From contig JASPKZ010007797.1 of the NCBI GenBank assembly GCA_030220185.1, forward strand, positions 1,656,001 to 1,720,000: a DNA stretch of 64,000 nt. Direction: 5' to 3'. A program made the translations under genes and the position numbers. Positions 20,766 to 31,839 of this stretch are shown one piece after another (the first letter of the stretch is position 1; every line of letters begins with the position of its first letter). The notes beneath the pieces were generated by a model, which did no database searches, was not told the DNA's origin, and saw only the letters and a list, made by a program, of their open reading frames with translations. The DNA comes from Diploptera punctata. Its lineage: Eukaryota > Arthropoda > Insecta > Blattodea > Blaberidae.

Positions 20766-20936
20766 CACAACACAAGTTACTGTTTTTTCCCTCAGTATCA
20801 CTTCTGTGCTCAAGTATGTTATGTTCAGTAAAATTAAATAAGTATTACGTATTGAGCCTACAGTAGTGAATGTGATATATTTAGCAGGCGTGTGCAAGTT
20901 TTTTTTTAGTAAGTGCAGTAACCCGTTCTGAAAAGA

Positions 20937-21075
20937 TGTCCCATAATTCTATGCCAGGTCCTTCCGGAATGTCTCCTGTGAACAAACATAAGCTGGGGAA
21001 AGGATTTCGTTCGGGATAAAAACAATTATAAATGTTTATAATATGTTATTGAAATAGAACCCTCACACGGCGATT
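20937..21075 (+). pseudogene. Possible transposase N-terminus
   Basis: An ATG opens a 27-codon frame, MSHNSMPGPSGMSPVNK, followed by GKGFRSG and a stop; past the stop the same frame reads KTIINVYNMLLK. A start with PGPSG...K and then an FR.GEK...NVYN helix resembles the N-terminal helix-turn-helix of IS630-like transposases that I know from insects. The evidence is slim, and it could be another domesticated or dead DNA element. Confidence 0.3.
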
Positions 21076-21079
21076 AGAG

Positions 21080-21171
21080 GTTATTATTATTATTATTCGT
21101 ATTAATTATTAATATTAGTATTATGTATTATAATAATAATATTAGTATTAGTATTATTATATTATTATTGG

Positions 21172-21212
<41 letters not shown>

Positions 21213-21225
21213 TTAATTATTATTG
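21080..21225. repeat. (TTA)n microsatellite region
   Basis: Imperfect TTA/ATT repeats ending in a cleaner (TTA)n run at about 21178-21210. Confidence 0.9.
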
Positions 21226-21407
21226 TCAGTATTGCATTTCATTGTTGTTAAACAAATATGTTCTGAAACTGTAATTGTGTGTCGATGTACATGTAAGGTT
21301 TATCCGCTTGTGAAGCGCGCTTTTTCGCCGTTACAGCCACTGTTTACATCTGCTCCATAGAGATCTGGAACCGACTATAGGATGATGAAGATCGATACAT
21401 TTTGCTT

Positions 21408-21513
21408 AGAGGCCTCTTTATTCAGGCTTAAGGTTTTTTTTACGAGCCTGAAAGTCTTCAGACTCGGGATCCGCGGCTTAAAGTCCCTCTCGGATGACTT
21501 GCTCCTTGCATTT
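21408..21513 (-). mobile_element. SINE-3 tail fragment
   Basis: Tail half of SINE-3 (plus strand TTTGCTTAGAGGCC, TACGAGCCTGAAAGTCTTC, GCGGCTTAAAGTCCCTC). The tRNA head is missing. Confidence 0.8.
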
Positions 21514-21757
21514 TTACTCACCAGATAGTAATCTACATTTTCATTTTTTGTAGGCCTATAGTATTCTAACCTCAACGGTTGTTCATAATGGCTAGAGTTC
21601 GGATTTCAATGTAATTAAATATATTTTTCCCTCGGTACGTATCAGTCTAAGTTAGGCTACTGGGACCATTGTATCTGAAGTTAATGTTATATATTTTTAC
21701 ATATTATGTAAAATGTTATAACTTCCTATGTTGCGAAATATCATACACAACGGAAAC

Positions 21758-21764
<7 letters not shown>

Positions 21765-21790
<26 letters not shown>
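21765..21790. repeat. (AAT)n microsatellite
   Basis: Short clean AAT run. Confidence 0.9.
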
Positions 21791-21887
21791 TTTTATTTAT
21801 ATAAATAACAAACTAAATACGTTTAATTATATAACAGGATCACTAAAAGACCTTTGAAAAATAATGACAGAAAAGACTCTATAATGT

Positions 21888-22268
21888 AATTATACAAGAC
21901 AATGGCAGTTCATATTTTTATTTATGGATCCGAAACATGGACAGTGACAACAGAACAATCTGCCAGAATACTAGCTGCTGAAATGAAATTCCTAAGACCG
22001 ATAGCAGGATATCAAATAACAGACAAAAAGCACAACATAGAAATAAGACAATTAAAAGTAGAGGAATTAAACACAACAATAGTGAAATTCAGAACAGACT
22101 GAAAAGAACACTTCGCAAGAATGACTGAGAATAGAATACCAAAAGCAACATACAACATTCACCTCGAGGAAAAAAGAAGCCTGAAAAAAAAGAGATGGAA
22201 ACAGCAGCAATTAGGAGCCGGAACAGGCTAGTAAAAGAGCCTAAACCGTGACGTAGAAGAAGAAGAAT
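21888..22268 (+). mobile_element. LINE-B 3' fragment with GAA tail
   Basis: Frame 21902-22102 gives IYGSETWTVTTEQSARILAA, EMKFLRPIAGYQITDKKHN and IEIRQLKVEELN. After a stop the decayed end continues to GGAACAGGCTAGTAAAAGAG and GTAGAAGAAGAAGAA. The last part matches the end of the copy at 55990-57045, and defines the GAA-tailed subfamily. Confidence 0.85.
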
Positions 22269-22429
22269 GTAACATCTTTAATTGAACGCACACGTCCATC
22301 TATTTAGGTTTTCTCCGATGACTTTTGTGATGTCGAGCGATCGTTTCAACAATAAGCCTAAAAAAACATAATTTCTGCTCACCGACAAAAACTAACTTCT
22401 GAAAATATCGAGATAACTTGTGTATTGTT

Positions 22430-23095
22430 AACTGCACAAGATCATGAAGATTTAGAATATATGACTAGAAAATTAATAGAAGAATATGATAAATGGGAAC
22501 TAATTTTGAACATGGAGAAAACAAAATATATCACATATTTAGGAATCAAAAGTAAATAAAAATCGAAGTTATGAGGAGGAAGTAAGAAATAGAAATAATA
22601 AAGGAAACTTTGCAATTGCTTGACTCAATGAAATATTGTGGGATAAAAATATAAGTAATAAAACTAAAATTAACATATATCATACAATTGTTAAAAGCAT
22701 AATAACTTATGTAGCAGAACTTTGGTCATTAACAACAAAAACAAATAAGTATATTTTGGCAACGGAAATTGATTTTATACGAACGGCAGCAAGAATTTCA
22801 AGAAGAGAAAAACATAGAAACTCAGTTATAAGGGAGAAAATGAAGATTGAAGACACTATTTTTAGATTATATTAAAACTCAGTAATGAAGATAGTACGGA
22901 CATGACAAGCGAGTGGGAGAGGATCGGCTAACATAAGGTGTTTTGGAATGGAAGCCTGAGGGAAGACGAGGCAGAGAAAGACCTAAAACCTCCTGGAGTG
23001 AGGGAATATATTTATACATGAAGGAGAAACATCTACAACCAGGAGATGATGGACCGACAAAATTGACTATTAGCAATCGGACGATGTCAAGACAT
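22430..23095 (+). mobile_element. LINE-C fragment (RT finger end to C-terminus)
   Basis: It starts downstream of the RT catalytic block with QDHEDLEYMTRKLIEEYDKW and LNMEKTKYIT, then a decayed link and frame 22636-22875 with YHTIVKSIITYVAELWSLTT and IDFIRTAARISRREKHRNSV. The end carries a broken PEGRRGRERPKTSW-like segment. Stops and frameshifts show it is inactive. Confidence 0.75.
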
Positions 23096-23286
23096 TAATT
23101 AACCGATGATCTATATACTTGTGTATCTTATAACTTACTGTTTTTCGTGGCATGATAGACTAGGATCTGATGGGACACACTGTATTATGTTAGACATATA
23201 GATAATTGTTTCACCTTTTTAGTTAGGCTGTAAGTTAGATAAGCACTAAACTAATACCCGATGTGCGCTGCTGCGCCTACATAACT

Positions 23287-23631
23287 CCGATTGAGGGTTT
23301 TTCCACTTTTCAGCGGTTGCCCTTTTACCAGCCGGCTGCTGGCCCTTCACATCCACATGTGTCAATCACAGAGGTAGATGATCAACAGCCAGTGTAGGGG
23401 TGACATGTGGTTAGCATGTCGAATCCCCCAGCCGTTATAGCTGGTTCCTCAACCTGGAGCCGCTACTTATTGTAGCTACCCAATTTCCTCACGATGCTGG
23501 GTGGGCACCGGTCCCATACTGGCCGAAATACCATGAGAAAATTTCTTCCCCCATGGAGACTCGAACCAGCGCAAGTCCCGTAGCTCTGCGCCAAGGCTTC
23601 CTACCTTAACCGCTCGGCTACAGCGCGGGAC
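23287..23631 (-). mobile_element. SINE-1, full-length minus copy
   Basis: Head at the right: GTCCCGCGCTGTAGCCGAGC on the minus strand. The complete body runs to AACCCTCAATCGG. The flanks AGTTATGTAGGC and AGTTAATTAGGC form an imperfect target duplication. It is inverted relative to the full-length copy at 24751-25098, about 1.1 kb away. Confidence 0.9.
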
Positions 23632-23644
23632 TGCCTAATTAACT

Positions 23645-24197
23645 AATTAACTTAAACTAACTCACCGGCTCTATCGAACCGTAGGTTCGCGGACATAAGC
23701 TCTCCATACATCCTAACCAGAGCTAATGTTTTCCAAGCATCCCGTGTATAATCTACTTCCCACAAATCATAGTTAATGTTATTCTTCCACCTAATTCTTG
23801 GTCTACCAACTGGGCGTATTCACTCTGATTTTCCTTCAAGAAGCTTCCATGCACGTCTTCATTCCCCATTCGTGCCATATGTCCTGCATCGCAATCTACG
23901 GGACTTAACTGTTATTATATCTTACTTCCTATTAAGACCATGTAGCTCACTGTAAATGTAGTTTTCTCCATTCACCTGTCTATTCATCTCTCTTTGGTTC
24001 AAAAATTTTCCTAAGAACTTTATTCTCAAATACTCGTATAATTTTCTTTCCTCCCTTAAAGTAAGAGTCCATGTTTCGCATCCATAAAATATAACTGGTA
24101 GAATAATAGTTTTATATATTTTCAGTTTAACGGTTTTTGAAAGGAGTTGGGACGACAGGAGTCTCTGTAATGCATAATAGCATGCATTTCTAGAAAA
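23645..24197 (-). mobile_element. LINE-A 3' fragment
   Basis: Plus-strand marks are AACTCACCGGCTCTATCGAA at the 3' end, the CTCCCTTAAAGTAAGAGTCC block, and CAGGAGTCTCTGTAATGC near the right end. No open frame of note. Confidence 0.85.
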
Positions 24198-24750
24198 TAA
24201 GATTTTTAAATTTTCGTTTCAGATGAATTCCTACACCTAATGGTTCTAAGGGATATTAGCGGCTAAACTTGCCATACCTTAAAACTTGAATTGCGACGCA
24301 CCAGATATGACGGCAATTTTTTATTTTTCGGATTTCAAGTAAACCGCCACTTCTAATTGCCGAATTTCGCTGATTTTTGGACAGTATCTTCCTTGGTTTA
24401 TTTTAATAGTAGGCATATATACTGAGTTTCGTTGTGAAACATAAAAAATTGCGACCGCTAGAGGAATTTTTAAATTTTTGTTTTAGGTGGACTTCTACAC
24501 CTAATGGTTTTAGAGAATAATAGATAGCGGTTAAACACTGCCCTTACCTGAAAATAACGTTGTGTCAAAATTTCAAGTCAATCGACCGATTACTTTTCGA
24601 GTTGCACAAACATACGCAGGCTGAATTTTTATAATTATATAAAGATTTTAAAAACTTGTATTCGCTTGGGAAAATGATGAAATTCATATTCCTGCCATTA
24701 GAATAAATAAACTTTTTAAACATATATTTTAATTCTGATATTACATATTT

Positions 24751-25098
24751 GTCCCGCGCCGTAGCCGAGCGGTTAAGGTAGGAAGCCTTGGCGCAGAGCT
24801 ACGGGACTTGCGCTGGTTCGAGTCTCCATGGGGGGAAGAAATTTTCTCATGGTATTTCGGCCAGTATGGGACCGGTGCCCACCCAGCATCGTGAGTCAAT
24901 TGGGTAGCTACAATAAGTAGCGGCTCCAGGTTGAGGAACCAGCTATAACGGCAGGGGGGCTCGACATGCTAACCACATGTCACCCCTACACTGGCTGTTG
25001 ATCATCTACCTCTGTGATTGACACATGTGGATGTGAAGGGCCAGCAGCCGGCTGGTAAAAGGGCGACCGCTGAAAAGTGGAAAGACCCTTAATCGGAA
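24751..25098 (+). mobile_element. SINE-1, reference copy with perfect 13-bp target duplication
   Basis: A 348-bp element between two copies of ATATTACATATTT (24738-24750 and 25099-25111). The tRNA-Ser/Leu-like head begins GCGCCGTAGCCGAGCGGTTA with a B-box region GGTTCGAGTCTCC. The body includes TTCGGCCAGTATGGGACCGG, CCCAGCATCGTGAG, ACATGTCACCCCTACACTGG and GGATGTGAAGGGCCAGCAGC. It has no poly(A) tail and ends near CCCTTAATCGG. SINEs are transcribed by pol III from the head and mobilised by a partner LINE. Confidence 0.95.
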
Positions 25099-25168
25099 AT
25101 ATTACATATTTATTACCGGTATATATTTTGTTACATATTTAAGTATATATTTCATAGGTATTACTATA

Positions 25169-25727
25169 TAGGGCTACTCAGAAAGAAGGAACAGACTTCA
25201 AACATTTATTTCTTCCAAACTACAAAAAATAGGAACACAATTCCAACGTTCTTGGAAAGAGAAAAGTTCAAAATTTACAATTTTATGCATTCAATATGAG
25301 CACCATGTGTTACACGACAAATATCAAAACAGTGGCTCATTTTTTTTGCAATCAGCTGGTTTCTAGTTATCGAATTTACAGCTTCAAAAATTCTATGTCG
25401 CAGATTTTCAAGAGTGTCAGGCATAGGGGGATAAAAACACGGCATTTTATGTAACCCCACAGATAAAAATCACACGGGGTTAGGTCTGGTGACCTGGGAG
25501 GCTACGGTGATGATGTAGATTTTTTTACTCCTCCTCTTCCAATCCAATGTCCTATTGTGTCGCCATTTTGATACAAACAATCAACATGACAAGCAACAGC
25601 GCCAATGCAGTCGTGATTGGAACTTCAAAGTTTTCTCTTTCCAAGAACGTTGGAATTGTGTTTCTATTTTTTGTAGTTTGGAAGAAATAAATGTTTGAAG
25701 CCTGTTTCTTCTTTCTGAATAGCCCTG
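25169..25727 (-). mobile_element. Mariner-type element, internally deleted, 95-bp TIRs
   Basis: Flanked by TA on both sides. The TIRs are long: CAGGGCTATTCAGAAAGAAG at the right end (minus strand), with a close left match TAGGGCTACTCAG. The matching continues through AACGTTCTTGGAAAGAGAAA. The centre keeps the last part of a transposase. The element has lost its N-terminal and central coding parts, so it is non-autonomous. Confidence 0.85.
25268..25510 (-). pseudogene. Mariner-type transposase C-terminus
   Basis: The upstream frame gives PPRSPDLTPCDFYLWGYIKC then RVFIP, holding the third catalytic aspartate of the DD..D type. One frameshift leads into frame 25275-25460, with PPMPDTLENLRHRIFEAVNS and ICRVTHGAHIECI before the stop. 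This is the standard end of IS630/Tc1/mariner-related transposases in insects. The first two catalytic aspartates are gone. Confidence 0.85.
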
Positions 25728-26738
25728 TATAAAAATCCGGTCTCTAATAATGGCTTTTAAAAGTTTTTTGTTACTTTATTAATGTTTGTGATTTACTTTA
25801 TGTTAACCTAAATTAAGAAATTATATCCTACATTATTTTGAAAATCGTAAAGTTATAAAAATATCAAGGAGCTCTAGAGAATTATGTCTTTGCACAATTG
25901 GAAAAATGCTCATTATATCAGCGTTTGTAGGCTCGTAAAACGCTTTAATAACAGGAAATTTGATTTTGATTGTGAGCCAAGATTGTTAAACTCGGTTGTA
26001 ATTTTTGAATTGGTTGTTTTTTTATTGCTTTATTGTAGTGTTCATAGCACCCTGCATTTCCTTCTTGTATGAAGATTAAGTACTATTTATAGTACATAGT
26101 CACAACATCACCTCCGCTTTTGCACTCTAGCGTTATAAAAATGTTAAAGTTTAGGGAGAATGCACTTATTTAGGTATATGGAAGTCCGGGTAATGAGGAA
26201 CCTGTTAGTATCTTCTTTAATTGGTGCTACCCTCGAACAGAAAATATTTTAACTTCTTCCCCTCATCAATTTTGACGGGTTCAAGGCTAATTTCTTTTAT
26301 TCTTTGTGCAAAGAAGGGTTTATTTGTGATATTTATGAAAACGACCACTTTAAAAGTTTTTCAAACTGAGCATCAATTCTTAATTTCTGCTATTGAATAT
26401 TACAAATGTTGAAAAAACTCCTAAATATATTATGTAGATGCTGTATTAATATACTGATGGGTTTGGTTTGATATTATGTGACATGGTGGCTGTATAAAAT
26501 AATTAAACATAACAAAGGAAATCTGTTACTGTGGCCGTTCCACAAGGACATGGGTCCACTTTACACGAATACGTATATTTTATCAATGAGGATGCTATCT
26601 GTAAAAACATTCACTTAAATCAATTTTATTTAATATCCTTGTAATTTTAATAAATCTAAAGGCCGTCTCTCTATGCAGTTGAATCACGTGTGAATGTTAT
26701 CAACAATCAATTTTTAAAACATTAAATACTTTTTTTTT
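25728..26738. other. Unclassified AT-rich sequence
   Basis: No repeat family that I can trace. GGGTCCACTTTACACGAATA near 26550 has an echo, GGGTCCACTTTATCCGAATA, near 27260, on the other side of a SINE-2. Frames at 25884-26072 and 26221-26412 show no motif. Confidence 0.45.
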
Positions 26739-27125
26739 CAAATGCCCCAGGTTTGTCTTTCGACATTCCTGGTTTCTCTCCTGGCATGGCGTATTTGTAA
26801 CCCACTTCTGAGGCTGGGGCGCCTGGAAGGCGGGGTTACGTTGCCCCGATGATATGATGCGTGATGATGATGATGATGATGATTGTGGTGCGCCAGGAGA
26901 GTCCCTAATCCTAAACTTAACCTAAGATGAATATGAAGGATGATGATTGCGATGGCCATATGATTTCGGGGACCGTTTGGGCCTTAAAGTTTTTCCTGAC
27001 ATTTGTCTTACAGGTGAGGAAAAACCCCGATAAAAACCTCACCCAGAAAAACTGTCCCGACCGGGGATCGAACCCGGGCCCGCTGCGTGACAAAGGCAGC
27101 AGCTACCCCGAGACCACAGCGGTGG
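26739..27125 (-). mobile_element. SINE-2, reference copy
   Basis: A complete element of about 390 bp. On the minus strand: head GGTCCACCGCTGTGGTCTCG, B box GGGTTCGATCCCCGGTCGGG, body GAGGTTTTTATCGGGGTTTT and ACCTGTAAGACAAATGTCAG, an inner (ATC)n stretch at 26866-26884, a hairpin-like CTCCTGGCGC...GCGCC..CAG segment, and a final A-rich end (T run at 26729-26738 on the plus strand). The same order recurs at 8372, 39307 and 41977, so this is one element and not a chance join. Confidence 0.9.
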
Positions 27126-27129
27126 ACCA

Positions 27130-27469
27130 CATAAAATAAATATCAACACTTTTAAATTATGATCAGTGATAAATACTTTCAGATTAATCTGTGCCTGTCT
27201 GTATAAATTAATAGAGTAAATAAACTTAAAAATAGACTAAAAGCTAAGGTGGACTCTCGGGTCCACTTTATCCGAATATGGAGGTTAAAGTGGACCTTTC
27301 TTGTAATATAAAAATGATTATAAATTATGTTTCCACATTTGAATAAAATAACAATGCTGTTTCATAATTACAACACTAATGATCAGTGACTGTATTTAAA
27401 CAAAATTCAGATCCCTTAATTAAAAGAAGAAAAACAAATTCAAAACTGGGGTCCAAATTACCCAAAGTT
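27130..27469. other. Unclassified AT-rich sequence
   Basis: Only the GGGTCCACTTTA echo noted for 25728-26738, and TTAAAGTGGACCTTTC near 27290, which partly inverts it. Confidence 0.45.
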
Positions 27470-28045
27470 CCTCTACAAAATTAGACATCCAGGCGATAAT
27501 ACAATGGAAATTAAAAATAGAATCGCACAAACAAAACAAGTAATATTTGCTTTGGACTCTGGTGAAGCCAAAATATATTTAAAAAATAGAAAATTACAAA
27601 TATATCAAATCATAGTTCAGAACATTTTAACACAATGGTGCTGAAGTTTGGCAAATTCCTACCAGTGAAATGAAAATAATTTTAAGTACAGAAATGGATG
27701 TTTTAAGAAGATCAGCTGGAAAATCTAGAATGGATAGAAAACGAAGTAAAGCAATAACGGAAATTATGGGTGTACAAGAGGAGCCGGACATCATAGAAAA
27801 GAAAATATTACAGTGATATGGTTGTGTCAAAAGAATGCCAGAGCAAAGATTGCCTAACTTATTATGGAATGAATCCCAATGGAAAGGAAGAAGAAAGGAA
27901 GACCAAAGAAAACCTGGATAGATGGTGTGCAAACGGCTATGGTTGTCAGAGGATTGGAGGAAGATCAATAGATGGACAGAGAGGAATGGCGTTTGGTTTT
28001 AAAAAAACGGAGGCAGCTGTCATGTTACCGGATGATGATGGTGAG
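27470..28045 (+). mobile_element. LINE-C 3' copy
   Basis: Longer relative of 13378-13777: AEVWQIPTSEMKIILSTEMD, VLRRSAGKSRMDRKRSKAI, TEIMGVQEEPDIIEKKILQ, then broken CVKRMPEQRLP, and the end at GGAGGCAGCTGTCATG. Stops occur in all frames. It shows that the copy at 13378 lacks the TEIMGVQ portion. Confidence 0.8.
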
Positions 28046-28166
28046 ATATTTCATTTCATACTCAGTGGCGTAATTTCATTTTGGCTCCAGACTACCTCTT
28101 TTTTTTTTTTTAAGGTAACGCAATTATATATCGATTTCACTATAGCTTATGTGAATTTTTATGTAG

Positions 28167-29855
28167 GTTTCTCCATTCACTTGTCTGTTGGTCTCTCTTT
28201 GGTCCAAAATTATTCCTAATCAATATTACTTAAGGATTAGGAATTAAAAACTTTTTTCCTGTTTTATTTTCTTGAAAAAAAATAAAAGTCTTACATCACA
28301 ATCATTTAATAAAATGTATATAGTATTTTTAGCTTATTTTAGAGCTCTAATTCGAAATAACTTTTCCATTTTGATTGATATTTTGGGGAGTTTATATGTA
28401 AGTTTGAAGTTAATACCGCAAAAAAAAAAAAAAAAAAAACTGAACCAATGTGTGTTCCTTCACTCTTTATTCTCAAATGCTTTTCTCCTCCCTTAAAGTT
28501 TCACATCCATATAATTTAACCGAACAATCATAGTTGTGTATATTTTCAATTTAACATTTTTGAGAGAAGTTGGGACGATAAGAGTCCCTGTAATGCATAA
28601 TAGCATGCAATTCCTAAGTTGAGCCTATGTTTAATTTCTTTCTTAATTTCATTCCTGTTTGTATTATTGTTCCTACATATTTGAATTCAGATACTTCTTC
28701 ATAATTTCCCTCTTTTTATTGCTGAAAATGTCCACTCTAATTTAATAATGCACGTCTACATGTGACCATACATTAAGTATTATCGATATTTACTTCCAGC
28801 CCCGTTTGTTAGTGTTATTTGATAGAAGAAGTAAGTTGGCTTGCTATCGGCATGTACCGAAAGCTGGTTTTAGAGGTGTGGGCGAAAAAAACTTGACAAT
28901 CCACGAAATATTTTTGCTGAGATAATTGTGGTTATAGTTTGATATTATGTTATAAATTTGTTATAACTTTTTCTTCTTTTATTATGACTTAATCACTTCA
29001 CATTGCATATGTCAAATATTGTATTACATTTTGATGCAATCATTTTATGTGGTATAATATAATTAAAAATCAAAATATAATAAATCATATCAGATCTCTT
29101 GGATGGTTTGGTCATCTGATAAGAATGGATCAACAGAGATTAGTTAAGAAAAACTATATACATTGAAGCCTACAGGAACTAGAGATGTTGGTAAACCTAA
29201 GATGAGATGACAGGACGATGTTTGTGAGAATTTGAAGAAGATGAGTGCGACAAACCTGAAATTGGAGAAATATTTGAGAAGGCCAAAATATTCAATTTTG
29301 AAGTTGTAGTGCCTTAAGGTGACGATATAATTTTCTTTATAAGTACCTTACACCTTAGTGAAATGGAAGAAATTGATAAGCCACATCTTGAATATGTGGC
29401 TTAAGGTTTTTCATGAACTTAAAGGGAATTGTGGAATGTCAACAAAGCAATAACTCTGGCATCTATTCATTTTTAACAAATATTTGTTTGATTCAGAGAC
29501 GAACAACTTCAATAAGATGTCGTTAAGATCGATAATACAGAAAACTCATTTTTGAAAAAAATGTGGATTGTCAAAGTCTTCGCTCACACCCCTAATATAT
29601 ACCACTGAGCTGTAACCTTCTTTATCCTCTAAAGATTTGATGACATGCTCTAGTATAAAACTGAATACCGAAATAGTGTATTTCCTTGTTTATATCCATT
29701 GTGAATTAAAAAAAGTATCCTGACAATTGTTTACCTTGTAGCACCCTAATCCTTTTACCATATAGACACATTCGAAAAAGTAACTTTTTAGGAATTCTTA
29801 TTCTAGCAGGATACTAAAAAACTCCGGAAATACTTTACAACGTATGACGCGACAC
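28167..29855 (-). mobile_element. LINE-A copy in three pieces
   Basis: Pieces: 28167-28218, 28450-28815 and 29590-29855. The third comes from the RT core on the minus strand and corresponds to the segment at 49850-50090 (plus-strand CACTGAGCTGTAACCTTCTT, TGACATGCTCTAGTATAAAA). Between pieces two and three lie about 770 bases containing another RT fragment. Confidence 0.75.
29090..29330 (+). mobile_element. RT C-terminal fragment of uncertain LINE family
   Basis: RSLGWFGHLIRMDQQRLVKK, then a broken continuation with NVGKPKMR-like sequence. This is the W.GH..RM block seen in all RTE/Jockey-type C-termini. It is closest to LINE-C but not clearly a member. Confidence 0.6.
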
Positions 29856-29859
29856 ATTT

Positions 29860-31100
29860 TTCTAAGTTCCAATCATACACCATGCACATGGGCCAACAAA
29901 CGCGAAGGGGTTAACACTATGGAATCAAGGGATGCAGCCAAAATATACACGATATTTAACGAACATAAAAGGTAACCTAACGCAATTTTAGCACTTCGAT
30001 CTGTGAAAGAATGTAACCCCCCAAAATAAATAGTGAGTTCTGAAATTCTGAAGCATATGTGTACAGTTAATTATTACATACTCTATGTTGGCTGCACTGG
30101 AACACGTATTGTTGCACAGAATATAACATCAGTATGGCTGCCACGTTTTCATGCTACTTATGTAGTTAAATATTATACAAAATATACACTGAAATATCGT
30201 TAGAAAAATGTAAAAATAATTGTAAATGGTGGGAAATAATTTGAAAAAATGAAACCCTAAAAATAAAATTTGACAGGGGTTTATGAAGGAATTAAAATTC
30301 GCGTCACAGGTTTTAGAGTTTAGCCAAAACTTCCTTCTCTTAATTGAATCGTGTATGAAACATAATATTTTGAAGTTATGACCATATGTTTAGTTTTATT
30401 GATACTGACTTCACTTCCAACATCGTAGTATCAATTAATAATATACAAATTAAAAATAACAATGCATTCTTTTGGGCTTACAATATAGCTCCAAGTTTAA
30501 AGTGTTTTTTATACTTAATGTTTCACCACATATAAACAGTAATACTGAATAAGACGGAAGGTCCCTTGAACCTCCCCCCAACGTTGTGGGTTCCGCTCCG
30601 CAGTAGTTACGCCTCTGTTCATACTAATGAGCAATTCCTCCTTTCAATACGGTTTTATAAAATGGCCGACAAGTTTGTTACGTCACCGGACTGAAAGTGA
30701 GGTTTCGCGAATGAGTTGAGATTTTTTAACTGATGCGTAGTTAACGTCGGAGGTAAAAATCTTCAATTCTTGCAATGTTCAAATTTTCATTGACGTTATA
30801 GTCTGATTTTGTTGTTTTATGCAATATGTCTTTATTTTGTTAATCCGTAAATTGGAGAACATCAATTTTTTATGACAACTTATTTAAACGTGCAGTGAAA
30901 ACAACCATGCATAAACGTAATTTATTACCTATTACATATTATTCTATAATTTGACACAAATTTAAATAATATCAACCTATTCATTTTTAATCTATTTATT
31001 AAAAATCAATACATCTAAAATTCATTTTAAAGCACCAATGAGGTTATGTAATAAAATATTAAAATAAGTACCTGACATATCAGGCATCAAATAAATTAAA
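29860..31100. other. Unclassified sequence
   Basis: AT-rich, apart from a moderately GC-richer part at 30540-30700 that includes AAAATGGCCGACAAG, which would start a frame of ten codons only, and TTACGTCA. I cannot tell whether it is host promoter DNA or an old repeat. Confidence 0.4.
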
Positions 31101-31102
31101 TT

Positions 31103-31648
31103 TCAGTCAAAAAAATAATTTATTCAATCAAGTCGACTTTTTAATCTCCTTGTGTGAGATCATTTTCAAGACATTTGACATGGTTGTTTATAATACACAG
31201 TTACCATCACCAAGACAATTTTTTTTTTTACTTTACAAATTTAAATAAATAAAATAAACAAATTTATGATTAAAATATTTTAACAAGGAATCATATGTTT
31301 CACACCATTCTCTTAAATCTTTTTGTTTATTCAATGTTTTATTTTGTTCTTTTTATATAGGTCATTTCTGATTTTATGATATAGCAGGAATGGCCGTTAT
31401 AAAAAAAGAACAAAATAAAGTTTTTATTAAACAAAAAGATTTGAAAAGAATGGTGTAAAACATATGATTCCTTGTTAAAATATTTTTAATCATAAACTGG
31501 AATTTAAAATTTGTTAATTTAAATTTATAAAAGAAAGTCTTGGTGATGGTAATTATGTATTATAAACAACCATGTCAAATGTCTCGAAAATGATCTCGCA
31601 CAAGGAGATTGAAACGTCGATTTGAATAAATTATTATTTTTTGACTGA
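31103..31648. repeat. 546-bp inverted repeat (foldback)
   Basis: Arms 31103-31364 and 31391-31648 are reverse complements, with several mismatches and indels, around a loop of about 26 bases. The outer ends are TCAGTCAAAAAAATAATTTA and the complement. The arms include TGTGTGAGATCATTTTCAAG and ATGGTTGTTTATAATACAC. No frame spans it. It could be a MITE or an inverted pair of retroelement ends. Confidence 0.85.
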
Positions 31649-31839
31649 GATAACGGTTACTTATTGTTATTATTAACTACTCTCAGGGAGTATTTATAAA
31701 AACATATTAACCTTAAATTGGCAAAACACTAATTCCACGTGTCACTTATTTAAATGTGGCGGACCGCACTGAAAACAAAACCATGTATAACTGTTATTAT
31801 TAGGGTATACTGCTCAATTTTACACCCATTTAAGTAATA

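Larger units (their letters stand above)
23252..24645 (-). mobile_element. Helitron-like element carrying two later insertions
   Basis: Read on the minus strand, the 5' end is A followed by TCTTTATATAATTATAAAAA and then GTATGTTTGTGC, the layout of many arthropod Helitrons. The 3' region near 23252-23290 reads GCGCAGCAGCGCACATCGGG then TATTAG, comparable to the ends at 44574 and 63410. The inside holds a SINE-1 (23287-23631) and a LINE-A (23645-24197). No Rep/helicase is visible. The class is inferred from end motifs only. Confidence 0.5.

Noticed and set aside
25275..25460. Small independent minus-strand gene of 61 codons
   Set aside because: It is the C-terminal end of a mariner-type transposase lying between TIRs.
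30660..30700. Possible host promoter with ATGGCC and a CRE-like TTACGTCA
   Set aside because: The frame stops after ten codons and there is no other promoter evidence. Single short motifs occur by chance.
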